Shown here: piece by piece, positions 9,500 through 17,898 of the stretch
Layout of the letters: each line of letters begins with the position of its first letter
How positions within the stretch are numbered: position 1 is the first letter of the stretch
DNA from: Planctomycetes bacterium syqfu
GTDB taxonomy: Bacteria > Planctomycetota > Phycisphaerae > Phycisphaerales > Phycisphaeraceae
Direction of reading: 5' to 3'
NCBI GenBank assembly: GCA_020974905.1
Contig: CP087563.1
Location: 1 to 64,000, forward strand
DNA: 64,000 nt
Notes under the pieces: generated by a model
The model's input: the letters and a program-made list of their open reading frames with translations, nothing else
Databases searched by the model: none
What the model was told of the DNA's origin: nothing
Position numbers and translations under genes: made by a program

Positions 9500-10822
9500 T
9501 CAATTCGGCACCTTCACAATCACTTCAAACCACTTGCCCGGTTCTGTAAACGCTCCCGTCTCATCAAGCCCCATCAATTCACCTTTGGGATCATGCAGCC
9601 GATAACGGATACGAATAAGTTGAGGCCAGTTGGGTGAGGCTCCGTTGTCATCATGGCGGAAGATATAGATCTCATCTGCTAATGCATAGCTTCCAGTTGT
9701 ATCTCTGTAAGGTTGAGGATCTGTGCTAAATAAACTTGATGGGACAGATACAGTTCGGTTTAATCCATACCAGTAAATTCTACCACTACTATCCACATCA
9801 ATTTCACCATCAGGACTATCAGTACCTCCAGCAATTCCGTCGTAATAATCTCCTGCAAATTCAACAATAAAATCACTGACATTATTGACAAAATAGGGGT
9901 GTTGCTGCGAGATATACTTTGTTCCGAGGCGATTTAATTTTTGAATCGGTCGGGTTACTAGTCGATTATTCGTAAAGATAAAATATCTATTCAACAAGTA
10001 ATCACGGTAACTATTACGGTCAGAAATTGAAGCGTAATTATCAAGAATAGTGAGTATTTCATTGCCTGTTGCAGAAACTGCTGGATAGGTCGTTGGGTCA
10101 TTAGATGTACTATTGCTGTATCCTGTATTTAGGATGTCTGAGCGAGCCATATAAAATGGCTGGAAGTCTGAGGGGTAAGTGTCTCGCCAAGAGTTGTCGT
10201 AATCGGCAAAGATGTCACCTGAAACAACCTGTTGATCAAACATTAATGCTTGTCTTCCAAGAATCCAATTGGTGGCATAGATGTCAGGGGATAGTGTAGT
10301 TCCGCCGAGGTCTGATGCAATATTATCTTCTGCATCATATTGAATAACATGACCATACCAAACTCTTGCATGTGACGTATTGTGTGCATCACCTGAAAAG
10401 CTGTTGCTGTCTGTTGATGTAATGGATTTAAAACCGGAGGTTGGTGGTGATGTAATGAAGCAAAGCTGGTCACTTCTGACACTTTTGGGAGCACTCCCAG
10501 ATTTCATGGCTCTATCTACGATACCATTAACTTCTCGGCCATCAAGGTACCTCACGTTATCATATTGTTTGTTCGCAATGATCAGAATTCCAGCTGGAGA
10601 AGATTTTGGGCCAAGCATTCTTTCAGCATCATTGGCAATCTGCTCGCCAATGGTTCGTGTGTTGGAGATGATTTTACTGGTGGCAATACCGCGGCTCACT
10701 GCTTCGGATGTATCGAAGAAGATGCGGTTGACCAGAAACAGCATCATGGAGACGATCGCGATGGAGACGATCAGTTCCATCAGGGTAAAACCAAGTCTGT
10801 TGTTATTTAATATATTTTTCAT
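9500..10822 (-). CDS. GspJ-like minor pseudopilin
   Basis: 440 residues with the prepilin signal RLGFTLMELIVSIAIVSMM (Gly-Phe cleavage, Glu at +5), then a long soluble domain. The order in the operon, after a GspI/PilV-like protein and before a GspK-like one, is that of gspI-gspJ-gspK. The ATG at 10820-10822 shares its A with the TGA stop of the upstream gene, which indicates translational coupling; a TTG one codon earlier is also open. At 440 residues it is much longer than proteobacterial GspJ (about 200). Its middle stretch (about 9700-10700) looks visibly more AT-rich than its neighbours. Confidence 0.75.
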   Translation of the reverse strand: MKNILNNNRLGFTLMELIVSIAIVSMMLFLVNRIFFDTSEAVSRGIATSKIISNTRTIGEQIANDAERMLGPKSSPAGILIIANKQYDNVRYLDGREVNGIVDRAMKSGSAPKSVRSDQLCFITSPPTSGFKSITSTDSNSFSGDAHNTSHARVWYGHVIQYDAEDNIASDLGGTTLSPDIYATNWILGRQALMFDQQVVSGDIFADYDNSWRDTYPSDFQPFYMARSDILNTGYSNSTSNDPTTYPAVSATGNEILTILDNYASISDRNSYRDYLLNRYFIFTNNRLVTRPIQKLNRLGTKYISQQHPYFVNNVSDFIVEFAGDYYDGIAGGTDSPDGEIDVDSSGRIYWYGLNRTVSVPSSLFSTDPQPYRDTTGSYALADEIYIFRHDDNGASPNWPQLIRIRYRLHDPKGELMGLDETGAFTEPGKWFEVIVKVPN

Positions 10823-11703
10823 CAATTGATCACTCCCGTCAGAATCTTAATATCCATCGTCGGGCTGGACTTGCCTGACGGGTAGCCGGGGGTGTCAGCG
10901 TCTTCACCGGGTGAGGCGAACCAGATGGTGTCGATGGCGTTGGGGACAGGTAGTAAGATGCCATCGATGGTAATGGTGTTGGCGGATAAATCGTAATCCG
11001 TAATGGTATATGGGATGCCGTTGTTATCCAGGAATTGATCACCGACATCCAATTGTGTTGGAGTGTCACCTGTGCCGTTGAAGTTTGTGTCTTTGAACTT
11101 GATGGTGTTGTTACTGACGGCGAGAACTTTCGCGGCGTAAACTTTAGGGATGCTTGGGTCATCATTACTATTTGCACATATCGTACCACTAGGCAGTAGA
11201 GTTGAAGGGTCTGGATAGATCGCACCATTGCGTTTCTGGAGAATGAAGACGTAGGTATAAATTTCGTTGGGATTCACACCACTATCCGGATTGGTATCGC
11301 GAACCAGTGGAACCCAGAAAAACTTGCGTTGAGTAGCAGTTGGGATGGATGTCGGATAACTGCGAATATAAGAAGACCATTGGGCGCTGTTGTAAGCTGC
11401 ATTTTTGAGAGCATAAACACGTTGATCCTGTGGGAAACCACCACTGCCGGAAACCAAAGTTTTGAGATTCCCATCTAAATCTGCAGTGTAATTGGCTTCC
11501 ATAGCTGCTATCAATGCTAAGGTATTGCGCGACGCTTGCTGGGCATTGACTTCGTCGACAGCTTCCTTTTGGAGCAGTGCAGCAACGGGGAAAATAGCTG
11601 CGATGAAGACAAAGCCGATGGCAAAGACACCCATGGCCATGAGCACTTCCAGCAGCGTAAAGCCACGCGTGGTCGTTGAGGTTGTCGAGGGTTGTTGTTT
11701 CAT
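10822..11703 (-). CDS. GspI/PilV-like minor pseudopilin
   Basis: 293 residues from the ATG at 11703, 8 nt after the preceding stop; a GTG start at 11733 overlapping the upstream gene is possible. TRGFTLLEVLMAMGVFAIGF is a prepilin signal of the PilV/GspI type (LLEVLMAM), followed by AALLQKEAVDEVNAQQASR. The C-terminal half is a beta-rich soluble domain. In type II systems GspI, GspJ and GspK form the tip complex, and the same order is kept here. Confidence 0.75.
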   Translation of the reverse strand: MKQQPSTTSTTTRGFTLLEVLMAMGVFAIGFVFIAAIFPVAALLQKEAVDEVNAQQASRNTLALIAAMEANYTADLDGNLKTLVSGSGGFPQDQRVYALKNAAYNSAQWSSYIRSYPTSIPTATQRKFFWVPLVRDTNPDSGVNPNEIYTYVFILQKRNGAIYPDPSTLLPSGTICANSNDDPSIPKVYAAKVLAVSNNTIKFKDTNFNGTGDTPTQLDVGDQFLDNNGIPYTITDYDLSANTITIDGILLPVPNAIDTIWFASPGEDADTPGYPSGKSSPTMDIKILTGVIN

Positions 11704-11710
11704 GGCTTGC

Positions 11711-12724
11711 TTACTTATGTTTAAGGATTGCACCGGTATATCGGCTGAAGAAAATCACTTCGCCGTGTTCCTGTAGCCATTCATTGAAGCTGCCACAAGA
11801 GGAGCTGTGATCCGTTCCGCAACCCGATGAAGGTGTGGAAGGTGTATAACCATTTACCCAACTGCCACCATCTTCGCGGTATTGGCGTTTGCTATAGAGA
11901 ACCACGCCGATGACAGCTTCGAGTTTTTCGAATGGCAGTTTGTACTTGCCATAGTTTTCGTCTTCTTCATTGGACGGTTTGTAGATGCCGGGATTATTGT
12001 TCGGTCCCGGTGCATAGTCCGGGCTCCACGGATCCCATTCTCCAAGTTTGTAAACGCCACTGCCATCGAAAGGTGTTTCGCGGTCATAGCCGACGATGTT
12101 ATCTACGATGTTAATGCGGCCGTCGTAGTTCCCATCGTAGAAAATACAGGTTTGGTCATCTCCCGTATCAGTAACTGTGAGTTGACCATCCTTGTTAAAC
12201 CAAATGGCAAAAGGCGGAGCAACATATTGCTTTGTACCACTGGGAGCGAGAATGCCGACAAAGCCTGTGTCCTTGGGGGTCGTAATGTATTCACGGTCGT
12301 AGATGTCGATAAAGCCGTTGAAGCCGGTGGCATCTTCAAGAAATTGCGCCGGTGAACTGGTGTCCAGAGCATATTGGTAATGCTCGGTCATACGCAGTTC
12401 TGAGGAGGGCGTGACGATAATGGCAACACCGTTATATGAACCGTATTTGGCGAACGTCACATCACGCGTTGCATAGGCGCGAATCGCAGTCGTTGCGGTG
12501 TTCAGACCATTCTTGGCGGTGTTGTCCATGGTCAGTTCCATGAACTTGTTAAGGCCGGGGATGATGATGGCAAGGGAGATCACGATGATGGCGATGACAA
12601 CCATTAATTCGATCAGCGTGTAGGCATGATCAAGTCTTTGTGAGCCGGTGTGTGTCACACCGGACCGGGGCGACACGGCCCGGCTCGCTAAGGCATCGAT
12701 TGTTTTATCAATTGTTGGACTCAT
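11711..12724 (-). CDS. pseudopilin with REP-encoded N-terminal leader
   Basis: 337 residues. The prepilin-like segment DHAYTLIELMVVIAIIVISL has Ala-Tyr instead of the usual Gly-Phe at the cleavage site. I place the start at the ATG at 12722-12724, 4 nt after the upstream stop; the frame stays open further upstream but overlaps the previous gene. This gives an unusually long leader of about 30 residues, and the part encoding about SRAVSPRSGVTHTGSQ is a REP-type palindrome (12642-12692). The soluble domain contains a Cys pair near the C-terminus (SSGCGTDHSSSCGSF). It is part of the pseudopilin operon; GspH or GspG type cannot be decided. Confidence 0.78.
   Translation of the reverse strand: MSPTIDKTIDALASRAVSPRSGVTHTGSQRLDHAYTLIELMVVIAIIVISLAIIIPGLNKFMELTMDNTAKNGLNTATTAIRAYATRDVTFAKYGSYNGVAIIVTPSSELRMTEHYQYALDTSSPAQFLEDATGFNGFIDIYDREYITTPKDTGFVGILAPSGTKQYVAPPFAIWFNKDGQLTVTDTGDDQTCIFYDGNYDGRINIVDNIVGYDRETPFDGSGVYKLGEWDPWSPDYAPGPNNNPGIYKPSNEEDENYGKYKLPFEKLEAVIGVVLYSKRQYREDGGSWVNGYTPSTPSSGCGTDHSSSCGSFNEWLQEHGEVIFFSRYTGAILKHK
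12642..12692. repeat. REP-type double hairpin, family B copy 1 (inside a CDS)
   Basis: The hairpin CCGGTGTG-TGT-CACACCGG (12645-12663) is followed by CCGGG-N9-CCCGG (12665-12683), all enclosed by GAGCC/GGCTC. The same architecture, with a different but self-complementary stem, is at 27507-27551. This copy lies within the 5' end of a pseudopilin gene, before the prepilin cleavage site. Confidence 0.8.
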
Positions 12725-12728
12725 GTTT

Positions 12729-13361
12729 TTAGTCCTGATCGTAGGAGTATTGGTCATCAGTACCTTCGGCGGTACTCCACTGGCTGTCTCGGCCGGAGGA
12801 GGCGAAGAAAGAATTTTTATGGATCGGCAGACTGTCGTCGCCGGTGTAGTTATCTTGGTAACTGACATAGGCGGCATAGTCGATCATGTTGCCAAACGCA
12901 TCGCGGACTTCCAGAAATCCATCGCCATCCAGATCAGCCAGTTGGCCTTTCTGCAGGGTCTTGAGAATCTTGCTCGAGGTTTCAAACTTGAGAACTTTAT
13001 AGACGAAGCGTTCGATGTGGTCATCGATTTCACCTGTGCCACTTGCTCCTGGCGCGTTCTTGGTGAACTTGTCTTTGCTCCAATCGTCTTCATAGATGTA
13101 TTGCGAAACGATGTAGGGTTCGAGCTTGCCATTGAAATGCAAAACAGGTTTGAATTTGGCAGCATAGCTATCGGCAGCGGACTTGCAGATATTGAGAATG
13201 AGCTTGGTGTTGGATACCTGTGCTGACTGTTTCATTTTTCGACCCACACCGATGGTGATACCAGCAAGTAGGGCGATGATGGCAATGACCACCATGATTT
13301 CAATCAAGCTGAAACCTCGGTGGGCATGGGAGACAGATTGTGTCGGAAGCTTGCGGTTCAT
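12729..13361 (-). CDS. GspG/GspH-like pseudopilin
   Basis: 210 residues. HRGFSLIEIMVVIAIIALLAG is a textbook prepilin signal (Gly-Phe, Glu at +5). The body carries LADLDGDGFLEVRDAFGNMIDYAAY, whose DLDGDG and D-AFGN elements recall the calcium-binding and D-PWG regions of GspG-type major pseudopilins. The start overlaps the stop of the upstream gene by 4 bp (13358-13361). It is the best candidate in this operon for the major pseudopilin, an inference from the signal and the D-x-x-G region. Confidence 0.8.
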   Translation of the reverse strand: MNRKLPTQSVSHAHRGFSLIEIMVVIAIIALLAGITIGVGRKMKQSAQVSNTKLILNICKSAADSYAAKFKPVLHFNGKLEPYIVSQYIYEDDWSKDKFTKNAPGASGTGEIDDHIERFVYKVLKFETSSKILKTLQKGQLADLDGDGFLEVRDAFGNMIDYAAYVSYQDNYTGDDSLPIHKNSFFASSGRDSQWSTAEGTDDQYSYDQD

Positions 13362-13855
13362 CGCAGGTGTTTCTCCGTGTCGACGCCATAGACGTTGTCG
13401 ATGGCAGCTTGTTTGGATTGAGCCGTCTGGCCGGTGGGGTTGCCAAAGTCACCATCAAGTCCGGCTGAAACGAAGTCCGGTTGGTTGTTTGGCTGACCTG
13501 GTTGTGGTGGAAGGTAACGAATTTCCTGTCCAAAACCGTCACGCACGATCGGCAGCTTGTTTCGTAGCATCACCACACTCACGTTATGCATCGTGTCCCG
13601 GCTGGCAGGATCGCTGAGCATCTGCATCAATGCGTAGGGTGTCGGTCCCTTGGGCCAATTGCTGTTGGTCTGGTGATACTGCATCAACGAGACACGCAGC
13701 ATCCGCAACGTTTGTCGTGTGTCTTGCTCTGCCGTTTCCGTACGCAGTGAATTACTCACCAGAATCAGCAGGCTGAGCATGCACGCAATGACCACGATCG
13801 AGAGAAGCATCTCAATGAACCCCATGGCCAAGTTGTGATGTTGCGTGCGTTTCAT
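13358..13855 (-). CDS. atypical pseudopilin-like protein
   Basis: 165 residues. The N-terminus NLAMGFIEMLLSIVVIACML resembles a prepilin signal but is two residues shorter between Gly-Phe and Glu, so the glutamate falls at +3 rather than +5. A hydrophobic helix and a soluble domain with PIVRDGFGQEIRYLPP and SAGLDGDFGN follow; the latter resembles the S-x-G-x-DG end of GspG proteins. It is coupled to the next gene by a 4-bp overlap. It may be a minor pseudopilin or a non-cleaved membrane-anchored assembly protein. Confidence 0.7.
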   Translation of the reverse strand: MKRTQHHNLAMGFIEMLLSIVVIACMLSLLILVSNSLRTETAEQDTRQTLRMLRVSLMQYHQTNSNWPKGPTPYALMQMLSDPASRDTMHNVSVVMLRNKLPIVRDGFGQEIRYLPPQPGQPNNQPDFVSAGLDGDFGNPTGQTAQSKQAAIDNVYGVDTEKHLR

Positions 13856-13998
13856 GATCGTGTGGTCAAAGTTGGTGGGTGGTATATGTCTGTCAGCGAC
13901 ACGTCCCCGGAAGCGTCGCAGCTAATGTTGTTTACTTGTCATTGATGCCTATTTTCTCCCATTTGCACGGGGGAAAGCTTCCGGGGGCAGGGGGGGGT

Positions 13999-15288
13999 TT
14001 AAGTCAGGTTGGTGATCAGTTTGACCAATGGCAGGAACAAGGCGATGACGATGAAACCGACAATGCCACCGAGCACGACGACCATAATCGGTTCGAGCAG
14101 GGAGACGAGTGATGCCACCATCACGTCGACTTCTTCGTCGTAGTTATCTGCGATTTTCAGGAGCATTTTGTCCAGGTCGCCGGTTTCTTCACCGACGTCA
14201 ATCATGTTGACCACGATGCCGTCACAGACGCGGGACTTACGCAGCGGTTCAGCAAAGCTGTCACCTTTACGTACCGAGTCATGCACGCCGGTGAGGGCTT
14301 TGCGGTAGACATCATTGCCGGTGGTATCGCGGGTAATGATCAGGGCGTCCAGAATGGGGACACCTGCGTTGATAAGCGTACCGAGTGTACGTGTGAAACG
14401 TGCGATGGTGCCCTTGGCAGCGAGTTTGCCCGCTACGGGGACGAGCAGGAACATTCGGTCAATGATCGATTTGCCCGTTGCGGTTTTTCGTATCAGTTTA
14501 ACCCCGAAGAAGATCCCGAATGGCGCAAAGAGTAGCCAAACGGCACCAGGAATGAATTGCCCGGGCATCGAGCCACCTAACCAACGCGAGCCCTGCATGA
14601 GCATGACCGTCAAGGCAGGCAGATCGGTATCAAAGTCTTCGAAAATCTTTTCGAACTTGGGCACGATGAAGATCATGATGGCTGCCACGATCAAGGCAGC
14701 AACGGACACGACCACTGCGGGGTAGATCATGGCACCGATGATTTTCTTTTTGAGTTTTGCGGCTTTTTCCATGAACTCAGCAAGACGTTGAAGGATCAGG
14801 TCCAACACACCGCCGACTTCACCAGCCGCGATCATTTTGGTATAGAGTTTGTCAAACGCCTTGGGGTACTTGGCCATGGCGTCGGAGAGTGTCGCACCGC
14901 CGGAAACGTCGTCATAGACACCGCGCAGTGAGTTTTTGAGCACGCCGGGTTTCTGCTGTTCCTGGAGAATTTGAATCGATCGCAGAATCGGCAGACCCGC
15001 GTCCTGCAATGTGGAAAGCTGGCGGGTGAAGTTGGTTAAATGCTTACGCGAAACACCACCAATGGTGATGGTGATTTCGTTCATGCTCTTCTTGCCACCC
15101 TTGCCCTTGGAGCTTGAACCGCCACTGCTGCCGCCGGACTTCTTGCGGACTTTCTGTTCGCGGACGGAGGTGGGGAAGTGTCCCTTGGATCGGATGCGTG
15201 CGATGGCATCTTCGCTGTTGGCAGCGGTGATGGTTCCCTTCTCAGGTTTGCCCGCGTCGTTGAGTGCTTCATAGACATAGGTTGGCAT
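13999..15288 (-). CDS. gspF: type II secretion inner-membrane platform protein GspF
   Basis: 429 residues, the usual GspF/PilC length. The N-terminus PTYVYEALNDAGKPEKGTI, the duplicated T2SSF domains (FTRQLSTLQDAGLPILRSIQ and FTRTLGTLINAGVPILDALI) and three membrane segments (around residues 200, 250 and 400) are diagnostic. The Gly/Ser/Lys-rich linker at residues about 45-65 is longer than usual. GspF is the polytopic membrane protein on which the ATPase GspE acts during pseudopilus assembly. It lies directly downstream of gspE and upstream of the pseudopilins. Confidence 0.93.
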   Translation of the reverse strand: MPTYVYEALNDAGKPEKGTITAANSEDAIARIRSKGHFPTSVREQKVRKKSGGSSGGSSSKGKGGKKSMNEITITIGGVSRKHLTNFTRQLSTLQDAGLPILRSIQILQEQQKPGVLKNSLRGVYDDVSGGATLSDAMAKYPKAFDKLYTKMIAAGEVGGVLDLILQRLAEFMEKAAKLKKKIIGAMIYPAVVVSVAALIVAAIMIFIVPKFEKIFEDFDTDLPALTVMLMQGSRWLGGSMPGQFIPGAVWLLFAPFGIFFGVKLIRKTATGKSIIDRMFLLVPVAGKLAAKGTIARFTRTLGTLINAGVPILDALIITRDTTGNDVYRKALTGVHDSVRKGDSFAEPLRKSRVCDGIVVNMIDVGEETGDLDKMLLKIADNYDEEVDVMVASLVSLLEPIMVVVLGGIVGFIVIALFLPLVKLITNLT

Positions 15289-15442
15289 GACAGATCTCCT
15301 GTGTGTTGGTTGTCACCTTGTTACTGAGTTGACGGTGACAAGCCGGTGTCGTTCCATGCCTTGATGGAACGGGTGAGAGTTTTCAAATCCAACTCTCACA
15401 AGTTGCGTCCTCGAAGTCTTGGGAAGACTTCCGGAGGGAGGC

Positions 15443-17314
15443 TTACACTTCGACGATGGTTTCAGCAACCACTTCACTGATACTGGTTTTGCCGTCGAAA
15501 ATGCTGAGTAATCCACTTTCACGCAGCGTTCTCATGCCGCGTTTACGGGCTTCATTTCGCAGGACAGTGGTGGATGCCGACTGCATGATCATTTCACGCA
15601 TTTCGTCATCAAGGACCATGATTTCAAACAAGCCGGTTCGTCCTTTATAGCCGGACTTGTTGCAGTAGTCGCAACCGCGACCACGGAAAATTTCGCGACC
15701 CTGAAGGTCCTCACGGGTCAGTTGCAATTCAAAGAGCTCTTCTTCGGATGGTTCGTAGGTTTCCTTGCATCGAGGGCAGACGGTACGCACCAGTCGCTGG
15801 GCAATCACGCCTTCCATCGTTGCCGTGATCAGGAAGGATTCGAGGCCAAGGTCTAATAGACGTGCCACGGAACTGGGGGCATCGTTGGTGTGCAACGTGG
15901 TTAACACCAAGTGACCGGTGAGTGCAGCCTGGACCGCAATACGCGCGGTTTCAAGGTCACGCGTTTCACCCACGAAGATGATGTCAGGGTCTTGACGCAG
16001 GAAACTACGCAGTGCTGCTGCAAAGGTCAGACCCACCGCCGGGTTCACACCGACCTGAATCAAGCCGTCGATGTCGAATTCGACGGGGTCTTCAGCAGTA
16101 CAGATTTTGTCTTCGACGCTGTTGAGTTCGTTGAGTGCCGAGTAGAGGGTGGTCGTCTTGCCCGAACCGGTGGGGCCGGTGACGATGACCACGCCGTTGG
16201 GTTTGTTGATGAGCTGGCGGAAGCTGTCGAGTTCATCGGTACGCATCCCGACACGGTCGAGGTCCAGACTCACAGCAGAGCGGTCAAGAATACGCATCAC
16301 AACCGACTCACCAAACAGGGTGGGCAGGACAGCGACACGCAGGTCGACCGGGTTGCCATTGACGGTCAATTCGATACGACCGTCCTGAGGCATTCGGCGT
16401 TCAGCAATGTCCAGGTCAGCCATAACCTTCACACGGCTGACAATCGGCAGCGCCAAGTGCTTGGGGGGAGGGACCATTTCATAGAGCACACCGTCAATGC
16501 GGTAACGCATCTTGAATTCGGTTTCAAACGGTTCAAGATGGATGTCCGATGCCTTGTCCTTAATGCCCTGCATGAGCACAAGGTTGAGCAGTCGTTTGAC
16601 CTTGTTATCTTCTGCAGCTTCAAGTAGTTCCTGCAGGTCGATACTCTCAGCGCCATCGTCGAGTTCTTCGAGTTTGGTATCACTGGCCAGTTCACCGATC
16701 AGATCACTAAGTGATTCTTCCGAATCACCGTAGTAACGGTTGATCAAATTTTCGACCTGACGGGCTTCAGCGATGACCGGCTTGACGGTATAACCCATGA
16801 GCATGCGTAAGTCATCAATAGCACGGAAGTTATCCGCGCTTTTGAGAGCCACCGTCAGGGTGTTGGTTTCTTCTTCATAGTTGATCGGGAAGACTTGGTA
16901 TGCCTGAGCCGTTTCTGCCGGGAGGACGTGGATGATTTCCTCAGGGAAGTCACGGGATTCCAGATCCAGCGTCTCCATACCGGCCTGGGCTGCCAAAGCC
17001 TGATTGATGTCTTCGTCGGTGACATAACCCAACTCGACAAGAATCTGACCGATCGGCAGGCGTCGGCTTTCCTGCATCTGCAGGCCTTCCTGAACCTGCT
17101 CACGGGTGACTTTACCCAGCTTGACCAGAATACGACCAATGCGACGGCCCTGGAGCTGTTTGATGTCTATACCCTGATCATCACTGGATTCTTCGCCAGT
17201 ATTCTGATCCTGGCTGTCAGACTGATTGTCCTCATCATCCTCATCAGAATTCACATCATCATTGAGTTGGAGATCGGAGATATCCACTTCATCCTGATTC
17301 GGATCGTCAGTCAT
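15443..17314 (-). CDS. gspE: type II secretion/type IV pilus assembly ATPase GspE
   Basis: 623 residues from the ATG at 17314. An in-frame TTG at 17461 would add 49 basic, low-complexity residues and cannot be excluded. An acidic N-terminal stretch is followed by an MshEN-type domain (GRILVKLGKVTREQVQEGL and GQILVELGYVTDEDINQAL are two copies of its repeat), then the secretion ATPase core: Walker A GPTGSGKTTTLYSAL, Asp box TAEDPVEFD, Walker B DPDIIFVGETRDLETA, His box TGHLVLTTLHTND, and a zinc-binding CPRC/CDYC pair. It powers pseudopilus assembly from the cytoplasm. It is the first gene of the cluster; no secretin gene lies in the window. Confidence 0.95.
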   Translation of the reverse strand: MTDDPNQDEVDISDLQLNDDVNSDEDDEDNQSDSQDQNTGEESSDDQGIDIKQLQGRRIGRILVKLGKVTREQVQEGLQMQESRRLPIGQILVELGYVTDEDINQALAAQAGMETLDLESRDFPEEIIHVLPAETAQAYQVFPINYEEETNTLTVALKSADNFRAIDDLRMLMGYTVKPVIAEARQVENLINRYYGDSEESLSDLIGELASDTKLEELDDGAESIDLQELLEAAEDNKVKRLLNLVLMQGIKDKASDIHLEPFETEFKMRYRIDGVLYEMVPPPKHLALPIVSRVKVMADLDIAERRMPQDGRIELTVNGNPVDLRVAVLPTLFGESVVMRILDRSAVSLDLDRVGMRTDELDSFRQLINKPNGVVIVTGPTGSGKTTTLYSALNELNSVEDKICTAEDPVEFDIDGLIQVGVNPAVGLTFAAALRSFLRQDPDIIFVGETRDLETARIAVQAALTGHLVLTTLHTNDAPSSVARLLDLGLESFLITATMEGVIAQRLVRTVCPRCKETYEPSEEELFELQLTREDLQGREIFRGRGCDYCNKSGYKGRTGLFEIMVLDDEMREMIMQSASTTVLRNEARKRGMRTLRESGLLSIFDGKTSISEVVAETIVEV

Positions 17315-17898
17315 CGAGCTACCATTTTTTGAAGTCTTCTTGGCCACAGTCTGCTTTTCCTCAGGGGTCCTGCTTCGGCGGGTGTACTGTCGGGGTTCGT
17401 TGCGAACCGGAGGTTGGCGGCGGTTGGTGGGGTTTGATGACACGTTGGTCTGAAAATCCAAGTGGGGATATTCGAGGCCTTGAAGTCATCATGCCTGCTT
17501 TGAGATGCGTCAAAATATAAATGTCCATCTCAAAAGGCTTGTATTTGCCGTTATATGGCGACTCTCGGCTGCGACATCTCAATCTGTAAAATGGAGCTCT
17601 GAGAGATTATCGGTGTGTCTATCTGTATATTACGGTTATTTTGCTGGCGATCAACAACGTTTTGCACAAAAATTAAACATAGACAATTGTATTATGGAAC
17701 TGACGAGCCGTTTGAGATCAGCATGAATCCGTCTCACCATGCGGTATAACTGCTAGTATCCGATGAATCAGCAGCATTGTTTTTATTGGTGAGCTATGCT
17801 CAGACATGATCATGTCAAGGGGGGATCAATGCTCAATCACGCGACTGTATTACTGGGTCAAACCTTTATTGATCTGTCTGAAATGGAACATCTGGCAT
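17315..17898. other. intergenic region upstream of gspE
   Basis: This gap separates gspE from the tail of rlmN, both on the minus strand. The stretch 17500-17800 is AT-rich and probably carries the promoter of the secretion operon. No coding frame, tRNA or strong hairpin was found. The part 17315-17461 may be coding if gspE starts at the TTG. Confidence 0.5.

Noticed and set aside
9477-9503. TTG start of the GspK-like gene overlapping the upstream stop
   Set aside because: The ATG at 9476 has a well-placed AAAGGA, and the extra nine residues do not belong to a prepilin leader.
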